DNA from: Anaerolinea sp.
GTDB taxonomy: Bacteria; Chloroflexota; Anaerolineae; Anaerolineales; Villigracilaceae
NCBI GenBank assembly: GCA_020720965.1
Contig: DYNS01000120.1
Location: 1-8,146, forward strand
Direction: 5' to 3'
Length of the DNA stretch: 8,146 bases
Position numbers and translations under genes: made by a program. The first letter of the stretch is position 1. Each line of letters opens with the position of its first letter. The notes below the pieces were generated by a model. That model was not told the origin of the DNA and did not search any database. It saw only the letters and a list, made by a program, of their open reading frames with translations. Positions 1 to 6,669 of this stretch are shown piece by piece.

Positions 1-2
1 CC

Positions 3-1199
3 CCCGAACCCCTCCCCCCTCCCCCCGCAGAAAACAATCCGGAACCAGGTGCCCGGCACTTTCGGTCACTCAAAGACCTGATAGATTTTGCCTCCGTCAA
101 AGAAATTGCCAAAGGAATGCACCAAACCGGCGATTCTGGGATTGCCGAAGCCCTGCCCTACCCCTTTTTGGCGCTGGTAGGGCAGCCAGAAATGAAACTC
201 GCCCTGCTCTTGGGGCTGGTAAACCCCGCCATCGGCGGCATCCTGCTCATCGGTCCACGCGGAACCGGAAAAACCACCGCCGTCCGCTCCCTGCTAGACC
301 TGCTGCCGATGATTCAACGCTCCACCTGCTACTACGGCTGCCAGCCAGAAGACGTGGAAACCGGCGGCATAGACTCGGTTTGCCCGGAATGCGCCGTAAA
401 ATACGGCGAGGGCAAACCCCTCACCGCCGCCGACCGGGTGCGCCTGGTGGAACTGCCCCTCAACGCCCGGCTGGAAGACGTTGTCGGTGGGTTGGATGAA
501 CGCGCCGCCCTGCACGAGCGCATGAGAATTCGGCGCGGCATTTTGGCGCAAGCCGACAAAAACCTGCTCTACATTGACGAAATTAACCTACTGGCAGACG
601 ACATTATGGATGCCATCTTAGACGCCGCCGCCCAGGGAACCTACACCGTGCGGCGCGGCGCAATCTCCGCCACCTACCGCGCCCGCTTCCTCCTGGTCGG
701 CTCCATGAACCCGGAGGAGGGCAAACTGCGCCCCCAAATTTTGGACCGTTTTGGTCTAAGGGTGGTGGTGCGCGGGTTAGAAAACGCCGCCGAAAGGCTG
801 GAAGCCTACCGGCGGGTACGAACTTACCTGGGCAACCCCCGCGCCCTCATCCAACTCTACGCCGAGGAACTTGCCGAAGCCAGAGAAGAGATTCAATCCG
901 CCCGCGCCCTGCTCAGGCGGGTACAAATCCCCGATTCGCTGGCAACCCGCGCCATAGAACTGATTCAACAAATGGGAATCGACTCGCTCCGCGCCGAAAT
1001 TACCTGGTTCGAGGCGGCTCGCGCCCACGCCGCCGCCGATGGGCGCGAAACCGTCTCCCCGGCAGACCTGGCGGCGGTGGCTTCCATGTCCCTGCGAATG
1101 CGCCGCTCCGACTTTATGAACGAATATTTTGGCAGCCGCGCCCAGGAAGAAGCCGAAGTGACCGAAGTAAGCCAAAAAATAAACCCAACCGCCCTGTGA
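3..1199 (+). CDS. ChlI/BchI-type magnesium-chelatase-like AAA+ ATPase, 5' partial
   Basis: AAA+ motor ATPase of the magnesium chelatase I-subunit family. Numbering from the ATG at 117: the family opening YPFLALVGQPEMKLALLL begins at residue 15, Walker A GPRGTGKT is at 46-53, Walker B LLYIDEINLL at 150-159, and the sensor-1/arginine-finger stretch VGSMNPEEGKLRPQILDRFG at 194-213. The helical lid follows, to residue 360. Cysteines at 71, 75, 89 and 92 sit between Walker A and the next conserved block and could bind a metal. The frame is open back to base 3, and the upstream 38 codons (a proline-rich stretch, then SLKDLIDFASVKEIAKG) look coding. The ATG at 117 has no properly spaced Shine-Dalgarno, so I take the gene as truncated by the window edge; 117 is the alternative start. 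No D-subunit (VWA) or H-subunit gene is visible, so a true Mg-chelatase role is doubtful; a generic MoxR/ChlI-like remodelling ATPase is as likely. Its stop overlaps the next start by 4 bp. Confidence 0.88.
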   Translation, partial: PEPLPPPPAENNPEPGARHFRSLKDLIDFASVKEIAKGMHQTGDSGIAEALPYPFLALVGQPEMKLALLLGLVNPAIGGILLIGPRGTGKTTAVRSLLDLLPMIQRSTCYYGCQPEDVETGGIDSVCPECAVKYGEGKPLTAADRVRLVELPLNARLEDVVGGLDERAALHERMRIRRGILAQADKNLLYIDEINLLADDIMDAILDAAAQGTYTVRRGAISATYRARFLLVGSMNPEEGKLRPQILDRFGLRVVVRGLENAAERLEAYRRVRTYLGNPRALIQLYAEELAEAREEIQSARALLRRVQIPDSLATRAIELIQQMGIDSLRAEITWFEAARAHAAADGRETVSPADLAAVASMSLRMRRSDFMNEYFGSRAQEEAEVTEVSQKINPTAL

Positions 1200-2707
1200 A
1201 GAAACCCCTCGCCCTCCTCCTGCTGCTCAACCTGTTGGTTGGTCTTCTCACCTTTCGCAATTACGGCTTATCCTGGGATGAGCCGCTTTTTTACGACTAC
1301 GCCAACTCCATTTGGCAAGCATACACCCCCGCCGCCTGGCAGCCCGGCTTCGACTTTGAGCAAATCTATGGGCGCAGCCCCCAAGACCACAAAATTTACG
1401 GACCCGCCTACCTGCTCCTGGCGCGTCCCATTCAGCAAGCCCTGGCAGGGTTGGCAGGGCTAAACTTGTCAGATTCCTGGCATTGGGTCAACTTTCTCAC
1501 CTTTCAGGTGGGGTTGGCGGGGTTTTATCGGCTGGCAAGGCGCTGGCTAAACCCCTGGGTGGCAGTCGCCGCCGCCGCTTTTTGGGGCTGGCAGCCCGTA
1601 TTTTGGGGGCACGCCTTCATCAACCCCAAAGACATCCCCTTTATGGTTTTCTTTTGGTGGGCGCTCACCCTGGGTTTGGAATGGGTGGACAGCCTGCCGG
1701 ATGCCGGAAACAGGAATCGGTGGCGGTTTTGGGCGGCGGCGGCGACTTTGGGCGCGGCATCCGCCATTCGGGTTATCGGACCTTTGGCGGGAGTCATCGT
1801 CCTGGTTTACTTCCTGCACCAAAGAAAAGAGCGAACCCTGCCCGCCCTGCTGGGCTACGCCGCCCTGGCAGCCCTGGCGATGCTGGCGCTGTGGCCCTAC
1901 CTGTGGGCAAACCCGCTGGAACGCCTTTTGGGGGTTCTCAAACACATGTCCGACAACCCCACCGAGTTGGCGGTGCTGTTTTTGGGGCAAATTTTTAGGG
2001 CAAACGAAATGCCGCGCCGTTACCTGCCCCAAATGCTGGCGCTCACCCTCACCGAGCCGACCTGGTTTTTGGCGACGGCAGGGCTGGCGGCGCTGGCATG
2101 GCGCAAATTTGCGGCAAAAAGCGCGGCTTGGGTTCTACTCCTCATCCCCGCCGCCCTGCTTGCCTACACGACCCTCAGCACTCCCGCCATGTACGATGGC
2201 TTTCGGCACTTCTTCTTTTTAACGCCGCCCTTCTTTTTGCTGGCAGGGTTTGCCTTGCAGTGGCTATACGATATTTTTCCACGAAAAATATGGCTCCCCC
2301 TCGTTCTCGCCCTGCTTTTGCCGGGGATTGGGGGCATTGTGCGCTTACACCCCTACGAATATGCTTATTACAATCAGTTTGCGGGTGGGGTGGGCGGCGC
2401 GTTTCGGGTGTACGAAACGGAATATTGGCTCACCTGTTACCGCGAGGCGGTAGAATGGGTGCAAACGAATGAACCCGACTCCACCCTGTATGTGCAGCGC
2501 GAACTGGAACTTGCCGCCTACTACGCAGACGGCTTGCGCCTGCTGGATTTGCAAACCGCCCCCGCCGACTCGCTGCGCCCCGGCGACCTGCTGCTGATGC
2601 ACACCCGCGCCAACCTGGATACCCGCTCCATTTACCGCAAACTGCCCCTCCTCGCCGCCATTGGGCGGGAGGGTGCCGATTTTTGCCTCATCAAACGAAA
2701 GGAATAA
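1196..2707 (+). CDS. ArnT/GT39-like membrane glycosyltransferase
   Basis: 503-residue integral membrane protein resembling lipid-carrier-dependent glycosyltransferases (GT39/ArnT/PMT fold, GT-C), which move a sugar from a polyprenyl-phosphate donor to a lipid or protein acceptor on the outer face of the membrane. A first hydrophobic helix (residues 4-20) is followed by GLSWDEP (24-30); the acidic pair D28/E29 fits the catalytic acid in the first external loop of GT-C enzymes. HAFINPKDIPF (139-149) is another typical stretch. Further hydrophobic segments lie near 97-113, 120-140, 148-166, 180-207, 215-237, 283-302, 308-328, 339-358 and 365-384. The soluble C-terminal part starts with HPYEYAYYNQFAGG (385-398) and ETEYW (407-411), which recur in this group as I remember it. 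The GTG start overlaps the previous stop as GTGA, and no Shine-Dalgarno is visible, so translation is probably coupled. Donor and acceptor cannot be told from sequence. Confidence 0.82.
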   Translation: MKKPLALLLLLNLLVGLLTFRNYGLSWDEPLFYDYANSIWQAYTPAAWQPGFDFEQIYGRSPQDHKIYGPAYLLLARPIQQALAGLAGLNLSDSWHWVNFLTFQVGLAGFYRLARRWLNPWVAVAAAAFWGWQPVFWGHAFINPKDIPFMVFFWWALTLGLEWVDSLPDAGNRNRWRFWAAAATLGAASAIRVIGPLAGVIVLVYFLHQRKERTLPALLGYAALAALAMLALWPYLWANPLERLLGVLKHMSDNPTELAVLFLGQIFRANEMPRRYLPQMLALTLTEPTWFLATAGLAALAWRKFAAKSAAWVLLLIPAALLAYTTLSTPAMYDGFRHFFFLTPPFFLLAGFALQWLYDIFPRKIWLPLVLALLLPGIGGIVRLHPYEYAYYNQFAGGVGGAFRVYETEYWLTCYREAVEWVQTNEPDSTLYVQRELELAAYYADGLRLLDLQTAPADSLRPGDLLLMHTRANLDTRSIYRKLPLLAAIGREGADFCLIKRKE

Positions 2708-2715
2708 CGCGCTCC

Positions 2716-3333
2716 ATGCGTACCCCGCCATACCGCATCGTCACCCCCCAACTCGTCATCCGCTGTTACCGCCCGGCAGATGCACCTCTCCTTGCCGCCT
2801 CCGTTACCGAAAGCCTGGAACACCTCCTGCCCTGGATGCCCTGGGCAGCCGCCGAACCCGAAACCCTGGAAACCAAAATAGAACGCCTGCGCCGCTTCCG
2901 CGCCCATTTTGACCTGGAACAGGACTATGTGTACGGCATCTTCAACCCGCAGGAAAACCGCCTGCTGGGTGGGGCGGGGCTGCACACCCGCATTGGTCAT
3001 AATGCCCTGGAAATTGGCTACTGGATTCATCAGGATTTCATCAATCGCGGCTACGCCACCGAAACATCCGCCGCCCTCACCAAAGCCGCCTTTCGGGTTG
3101 CCGGGGCAGAGCGGGTAGAGATTCACTGCGCCGCCCAAAACGTGCGCTCCGCCGCCGTGCCGCGCAAACTGGGCTACACCCACGAAGCCACCCTTGCCCG
3201 CCGCAGTTTTGCCAACGGACAATACACCGACCAAATGGTCTGGACTCTCTTTGTGGAAAGCTACCCCTCCACCCCCGCCGCCCAATTGGAAATTGCCGCC
3301 TACGATGCGGCGGAAAGGCGCATTACATGCTGA
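2716..3333 (+). CDS. GNAT family N-acetyltransferase, RimJ/RimL type
   Basis: 205-residue GCN5-related acetyltransferase that would transfer acetyl from acetyl-CoA to an amine, commonly a protein N-terminus in the RimJ/RimL/RimI branch. The opening RIVTPQLVIRCYRPADAPLL (7-26) is the usual first strand and helix. LEIGYWIHQDFINRGYATET (98-117) contains the acetyl-CoA pyrophosphate loop (N110-RGYAT). VEIHCAAQNVRSAAVPRKLG (134-153) is the C-terminal N-x-x-S...KLG(F/Y) block. The residues after about 180 form a short extra tail. I chose the ATG at 2716, with AAAGGA at 2698-2703 upstream (a rather long 12-base gap). An in-frame TTG at 2683 would lie inside the preceding gene and adds residues that do not look like the family. 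The 3' end overlaps the next gene by 7 bp. The substrate is unknown. Confidence 0.88.
   Translation: MRTPPYRIVTPQLVIRCYRPADAPLLAASVTESLEHLLPWMPWAAAEPETLETKIERLRRFRAHFDLEQDYVYGIFNPQENRLLGGAGLHTRIGHNALEIGYWIHQDFINRGYATETSAALTKAAFRVAGAERVEIHCAAQNVRSAAVPRKLGYTHEATLARRSFANGQYTDQMVWTLFVESYPSTPAAQLEIAAYDAAERRITC
3312..3318 (+). promoter_or_regulatory. Shine-Dalgarno of the URO-D-family gene
   Basis: GGAAAGG lies 8 bases before the ATG at 3327, inside the end of the acetyltransferase gene. It supports 3327 as the true start even though the two genes overlap by 7 bp (ATGCTGA). Confidence 0.6.
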
Positions 3334-4310
3334 ATCATCGCCAAAGAATGGAAGTCACCCTCGCCGGGCAAACCCCAGACCGCCCCCCGGTCGCCCTCTG
3401 GCGGCACTTCCCGCTGGACGACCAAAGCCCCGAAACCCTGGCAGCCGCCACCCTGCAATGGCAAAAAAATTACGACTGGGACTTCGTAAAAGTCACGCCT
3501 GCCTCCTCCTTCTGCCTTAAAGACTGGGGCGCAGAAGATGCGTGGGCAGGCTCGCCAGACGGGACCCGGCTCTACACCCGTCACGCCATCACCGAGCCAA
3601 AAGACTGGCTGCGCCTGACCCTGCTAGATGTGGACTCCCCGCACCTTGCCAGCCAGTTAAAATGCCTTTCCCTGCTCCAAACCGAACTCCCCGCAGAAGT
3701 ACCCCTCGTCCAAACCGTATACTCGCCTCTGGCGCAAGCCCGTCACCTGGCGGGAGAAGAAACTCTGCTGGCGCACCTGCGCCTCTACCCGGATTACGTC
3801 TGGCGCGGGTTGGAAACGATAATGGAAACCACCCGCCGCTTCGTCCGCGCCGCCCGCACCTTGGGCATAGACGGAATCTTCTATGCCGTTCAGCACGCCC
3901 AGGCGCACCTGCTCACCCGCGCCGAGTTTAGAGAATTCGGCGAAGCCTTTGACCTGCAAATTTTAGAAGCCGCCCGCGCCCTGTGGCTCAACATCCTGCA
4001 CCTGCACGGAACCAACACCTACTTCGACCAGGTTGCCGCCTACCCGGTTGCCCTGCTCAACTGGCATGACCGCGAAACCGCCCCCAGCCTGGCAGAAGCC
4101 CAAACCCGCTTTCGGGGCGGGGTGACAGGCGGGTTAAACCGCGACACCCTGGCAAACGGCAGCCCGCAAGAAATTTATGCACAGGCAGCAGAAGCCTTGC
4201 AACAAACCGGCGGAAACCGCTTCGTACTCGGCACGGGCTGCGTCATCTCCATTCAGACCCCGCACAGCAACCTGCTCGCCGCCCGCACCGCCCTGGAGGT
4301 GCAGCCATGA
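3327..4310 (+). CDS. Uroporphyrinogen decarboxylase (URO-D) family protein, not classical HemE
   Basis: 327-residue TIM-barrel protein of the URO-D superfamily, which includes HemE and the MtaA/MtbA methylcobamide:coenzyme M methyltransferases. The N-terminus (RQRMEVTLAGQTPDRPPVAL, 5-24) and the C-terminal block (GGNRFVLGTGCVI, 295-307, followed by TPHSNL, 311-316) match the general family pattern. The HemE signature around its catalytic arginines (RPVWxMRQAGR) is replaced by RPPVALWRHFPLDD (19-32), and the HemE His in the GHG loop is replaced by C305. LHLHG (224-228) gives H225 and H227; with C305 this resembles the His-x-Cys...Cys zinc site of MtaA-type enzymes, with a similar spacing. So decarboxylation of uroporphyrinogen is unlikely; a zinc-dependent methyl transfer or a related reaction is possible but unproven. 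It is cytoplasmic, with no signal peptide. It overlaps rsmD by 4 bp (ATGA), so the two are probably co-translated. Confidence 0.85.
   Translation: MLNHRQRMEVTLAGQTPDRPPVALWRHFPLDDQSPETLAAATLQWQKNYDWDFVKVTPASSFCLKDWGAEDAWAGSPDGTRLYTRHAITEPKDWLRLTLLDVDSPHLASQLKCLSLLQTELPAEVPLVQTVYSPLAQARHLAGEETLLAHLRLYPDYVWRGLETIMETTRRFVRAARTLGIDGIFYAVQHAQAHLLTRAEFREFGEAFDLQILEAARALWLNILHLHGTNTYFDQVAAYPVALLNWHDRETAPSLAEAQTRFRGGVTGGLNRDTLANGSPQEIYAQAAEALQQTGGNRFVLGTGCVISIQTPHSNLLAARTALEVQP
4295..4300 (+). promoter_or_regulatory. Strong Shine-Dalgarno of rsmD
   Basis: GGAGGT ends 6 bases before the ATG at 4307, inside the last codons of the URO-D-family gene. It is the best ribosome binding site in the window and fixes the rsmD start despite the ATGA overlap. 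Confidence 0.7.
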
Positions 4311-4915
4311 GCCTGAGAGTTATCGCCGGAAAAGCCAAAGGGCGCAGGTTAAAAACCGTCCCTGGCGACACAACCAGACCAGTGACGGATATGGTCAAAG
4401 AAGCCTTGTTCAACATCCTGGGCGGGGACGTGGTAGAAACTGCCTGGTGGGATGTCTTCGGCGGCACAGGCGCTATCGGCATAGAAGCCCTCAGCCGGGG
4501 CGCGGCATTCGTCCGCTTCTGCGACTTGAATCGCCTTCCGGTGGAAACCATTCGAGACAATGTAAAAACTTGCGGGTTTGAAGAGCAAACCGAAATCCGC
4601 CGCGCCGATGCTTTTGCCCTGCTCAAAGCCGCGCCAGAAAAACGCTTCGACTTCATCTACATCGCTCCGCCCCAATACAAAGGCATGTGGGCAGAAGCCC
4701 TAAAACTATTGGACGAAACCCCCCAATGGCTGGCAGAAAACGGCACAGCCATTGTGCAAATTCACCCCAGGGAATACCTTAACGTGGAACTGCAAAACCT
4801 GGTAAAAACCGAAGAACGCAAATACGGCAGCACCCTGTTGCTTTTTTATGAAAAAACCCCTTACCTGGAGAATACCCATGACCTTTCCCTCCCTGCAAAA
4901 CCACCAATACCTTAA
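4307..4915 (+). CDS. rsmD: 16S rRNA (guanine966-N2)-methyltransferase RsmD
   Basis: Rossmann-fold, S-adenosylmethionine-dependent methyltransferase of the RsmD family, which methylates N2 of G966 (E. coli numbering) in 16S rRNA on the assembling small subunit. The family N-terminus LRVIAGKAKGRRLK (3-16) is followed by RPVTDMVKEALFNIL (24-38), and the SAM-binding motif I is DVFGGTGAIGIEALSRGA (49-66). The expected catalytic motif IV, normally [D/N]PP[Y/F], reads APPQ at 120-123 within FIYIAPPQYKGMW. The length, 202 residues, is slightly above the usual ~180-190 because the frame runs ~20 residues past GSTLLLFYEK, across the start of the next gene (38 bp overlap). I believe the APPQ form recurs in Chloroflexota RsmD proteins, but this is from memory. 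The family assignment is firm; methylation activity is likely but not certain given the motif change. Confidence 0.9.
   Translation: MSLRVIAGKAKGRRLKTVPGDTTRPVTDMVKEALFNILGGDVVETAWWDVFGGTGAIGIEALSRGAAFVRFCDLNRLPVETIRDNVKTCGFEEQTEIRRADAFALLKAAPEKRFDFIYIAPPQYKGMWAEALKLLDETPQWLAENGTAIVQIHPREYLNVELQNLVKTEERKYGSTLLLFYEKTPYLENTHDLSLPAKPPIP
4867..4870 (+). promoter_or_regulatory. Shine-Dalgarno that decides the PPOX-type gene start
   Basis: GGAG lies 7 bases before the ATG at 4878. The in-frame ATG at 4848, 30 bases upstream, has no comparable site (the sequence before it is T-rich), so 4878 is preferred. Confidence 0.6.
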
Positions 4916-5264
4916 CCTGGAAACCTTCCGCAAAAGCGGCGTGGGCGTAAAAACCCCGGTCTGGTTCACCAGTCAGGGCAGCGACCTATACGTCTGGACT
5001 CAGGCGGACTCTGGCAAAGCCAAACGCATTCGCAACAACGGCAAGGTCAACCTCGCCCCCTGCAAAGCGGATGGAACCCTGCTGGGCGACTGGCAAAGCG
5101 CCCGCGCCACCCAGGATACCTCCGCCGAAGCCAAAGCCCTGGTTCACCAACTGATGAAGCAAAAATACGGCTTGGGTTACAGTTTCTTCCGTTTGTTGGG
5201 CTGGTTCCGCCAAGCGGACTATGCCATTTTACGCATCTCCCCCGCCCCCTCGGGCGAGGGCTAA
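4878..5264 (+). CDS. PPOX-class (pyridoxamine-phosphate-oxidase-fold) F420/flavin-dependent oxidoreductase
   Basis: 128-residue split-beta-barrel protein resembling the small F420-dependent PPOX-class enzymes first described in actinobacteria. YLNLETFRKSGVGVKTPVWF (11-30) covers the first strands with TPVWF at 26-30. SGKAKRIRNNGKVNLAPC (45-62) is the phosphate/cofactor-binding lysine-arginine stretch of this group. QKYG (95-98) and the C-terminal YAILRISP (115-122) also fit. Such proteins bind FMN, FAD, F420 or haem-related molecules and act in the cytoplasm on diverse substrates; the cofactor cannot be proven here, though the motif set is nearest the F420 branch. The start at 4878 is set by a GGAG site; a longer form from 4848 adds MKKPLTWRIP, which looks like translation of the rsmD tail. 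The gene overlaps rsmD by 38 bp and lies 35 bp before the amylase gene. Confidence 0.82.
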   Translation: MTFPSLQNHQYLNLETFRKSGVGVKTPVWFTSQGSDLYVWTQADSGKAKRIRNNGKVNLAPCKADGTLLGDWQSARATQDTSAEAKALVHQLMKQKYGLGYSFFRLLGWFRQADYAILRISPAPSGEG

Positions 5265-5299
5265 ACACTCGCACACTCGCAGAAAGGCTCTTTAGAAAC

Positions 5300-6622
5300 A
5301 TGGCACACAATACCCCCCTCTCTTACCGCAACCTGGTTATTTACGAAGTGTACGTCCGCAATCATGGCAAAAACGGCACCTTTGAAGAAGTGGAAGCCGA
5401 CCTGGAACGCCTGCGCGATATGGGCGTGGATGTGGTCTGGTTTATGCCCATTCACCCCATTGGGCAGTTGAACAAAAAAGGCAGCCTGGGCTGCCCCTAC
5501 TCCATTCAGGACTATCGCGGCGTAAACCCGGAATATGGAACCCGCGAAGACTTTGCCCGCTTCATTCAAAAAGCGCACAGCCTGGGCTTAAAGGTGATGA
5601 TAGACGTTGTTTATAACCACACAGCCCACGACTCGGTTTTGGTGGCAGAACACCCGGAATATTTTCATCAGGATGCCGAAGGCAAACCGATGACAACCGT
5701 CCCCGACTGGTCGGATGTGATTGACCTGAAGCACCCTCACCCAGGGCTGACCGAATACCTGGTGGAAACCCTTAAGGGCTGGGCGCAGTTCGGGGTGGAT
5801 GGCTTCCGCTGTGACGTTGCCTCTCTCCTGCCCCAGGAATTTTGGCTCACCGCCCGCGCCGAAGTGGAGAAGGTGAAGCCGGGAGTCATCTGGCTGGCAG
5901 AATCGGTTCATGCCGCCTTTGTGGAACATCGCCGCGCCAACGGGCTTTCCGGGCTTTCGGATAGCGAGATTTACGCCGCCTTCGACCTGACCTACGACTA
6001 CGACATTTGGCCCATTTACCAGGCTGCCGTCATGGGGCAGGAACCGGTAAGCCGCTACCTGGAAATGCTCCGCTTTCAGGATGCCATCTACCCACAAAAC
6101 TACGTCAAAATGCGCTGTGTGGAAAACCACGACCAAAAACGCATTATGAGCCTCGCCCCCACCCGCGAGCAAGCCCTGGCGTGGACGGCTTTTTCCGCCT
6201 TTCAGCGGGGGGCATGGCTCTTGTACGGCGGACAAGAATCCGCCGAGACGCATACCCCCTCCCTCTTCGATGTGGATAAAGTCCGTTGGGGCGGGTACGA
6301 ACTTCAGGGATTCCTCTCCCGCCTGGCGCAAATCAAAAAGAACCCGGCGCTGCAAGAAAACCAGATGCTCTTCCTCAATGCCGAACCCACCCTGCAAGCC
6401 GCCTGGAACGGGCAAGGCGCGGGTTTGTATGGCATCTTTAACGTGCGCGGTGCGGAGGGGCAAACCCCAACCCAACTGCCAGATGGCGACTACCTCGACC
6501 TGCTCAGCCAGGAGCGAATCCCGGTACGCGGCGGCAAAGCGCCCGCCCCCCAAACTGCCTTCATCTTGCAAACCGAGGCATACCTTAACCTGCAACCGCT
6601 GCGCCTGGCGCTGATAGATTAG
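5300..6622 (+). CDS. GH13 alpha-amylase family glycosyl hydrolase
   Basis: 440-residue (beta/alpha)8-barrel enzyme of glycoside hydrolase family 13, acting on alpha-glucosidic bonds in glycogen, starch or malto-oligosaccharides. All four conserved regions are present: DVVYNH (102-107), GFRCDVAS (168-175) with the nucleophile D172, WLAESV (198-203) with the acid/base E201, and ENHD (275-278) with the transition-state-stabilising D278. The N-terminal strand NLVIYEVYVR (11-20) and the PIHPIG loop (50-55) are typical. About 80 residues of small beta domain follow the barrel. There is no signal peptide, so it should act on intracellular glucan. The start at 5300 is preceded by AGAAAGG (5281-5287), 12 bases away. 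Hydrolase, transferase and branching activities cannot be separated from sequence. It is the last gene before the terminator at 6627. Confidence 0.92.
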   Translation: MAHNTPLSYRNLVIYEVYVRNHGKNGTFEEVEADLERLRDMGVDVVWFMPIHPIGQLNKKGSLGCPYSIQDYRGVNPEYGTREDFARFIQKAHSLGLKVMIDVVYNHTAHDSVLVAEHPEYFHQDAEGKPMTTVPDWSDVIDLKHPHPGLTEYLVETLKGWAQFGVDGFRCDVASLLPQEFWLTARAEVEKVKPGVIWLAESVHAAFVEHRRANGLSGLSDSEIYAAFDLTYDYDIWPIYQAAVMGQEPVSRYLEMLRFQDAIYPQNYVKMRCVENHDQKRIMSLAPTREQALAWTAFSAFQRGAWLLYGGQESAETHTPSLFDVDKVRWGGYELQGFLSRLAQIKKNPALQENQMLFLNAEPTLQAAWNGQGAGLYGIFNVRGAEGQTPTQLPDGDYLDLLSQERIPVRGGKAPAPQTAFILQTEAYLNLQPLRLALID

Positions 6623-6626
6623 CCCC

Positions 6627-6659
6627 AACCGCCGGGAAGCCAGACTTCCCGGCGGTTTT
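6627..6659 (+). terminator. Rho-independent-type terminator after the amylase gene
   Basis: A perfect 13-bp inverted repeat (AACCGCCGGGAAG at 6627-6639, CTTCCCGGCGGTT at 6645-6657) encloses the loop CCAGA and ends in TTTTA. It starts four bases after the amylase stop codon and is followed 10 bases later by the next ATG, so it probably ends the seven-gene unit. The T run is short (four), so termination may be partial. Confidence 0.85.
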
Positions 6660-6669
6660 ATACAACCTT

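Noticed and set aside
1..26. C-rich low-complexity tract as a regulatory element or repeat
   Set aside because: In the ChlI-like reading frame it encodes mostly prolines and joins smoothly to coding sequence, so a Pro-rich linker explains it. A sequencing artefact at a contig edge is also possible.
2683..2715. TTG at 2683 as the start of the acetyltransferase
   Set aside because: It would lie inside the preceding gene and add 11 residues outside the family pattern; the ATG at 2716 has AAAGGA upstream and starts just before the first GNAT strand.
2632..3285. Glycine-rich open frame on the - strand opposite the acetyltransferase gene
   Set aside because: Low-complexity composition caused by the GCC/ACC-rich coding strand; the + strand GNAT motifs explain the region.
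117..4310. ChlI-like and URO-D-like genes as part of a bacteriochlorophyll or haem cluster
   Set aside because: The URO-D protein lacks HemE catalytic signatures, no other bch, chl or hem gene is present, and unrelated genes lie between them.
5247..5260. Small hairpin CCCTC-GGGC-GAGGG at the end of the PPOX-type gene
   Set aside because: Only 5 bp of stem, inside the coding sequence and without a T run, so I do not call it a terminator.
5588..6628. Long open frame (346 codons) on the - strand opposite the amylase gene
   Set aside because: It is an antisense shadow. The + strand has all four GH13 motifs, and the - translation has no recognisable domain.
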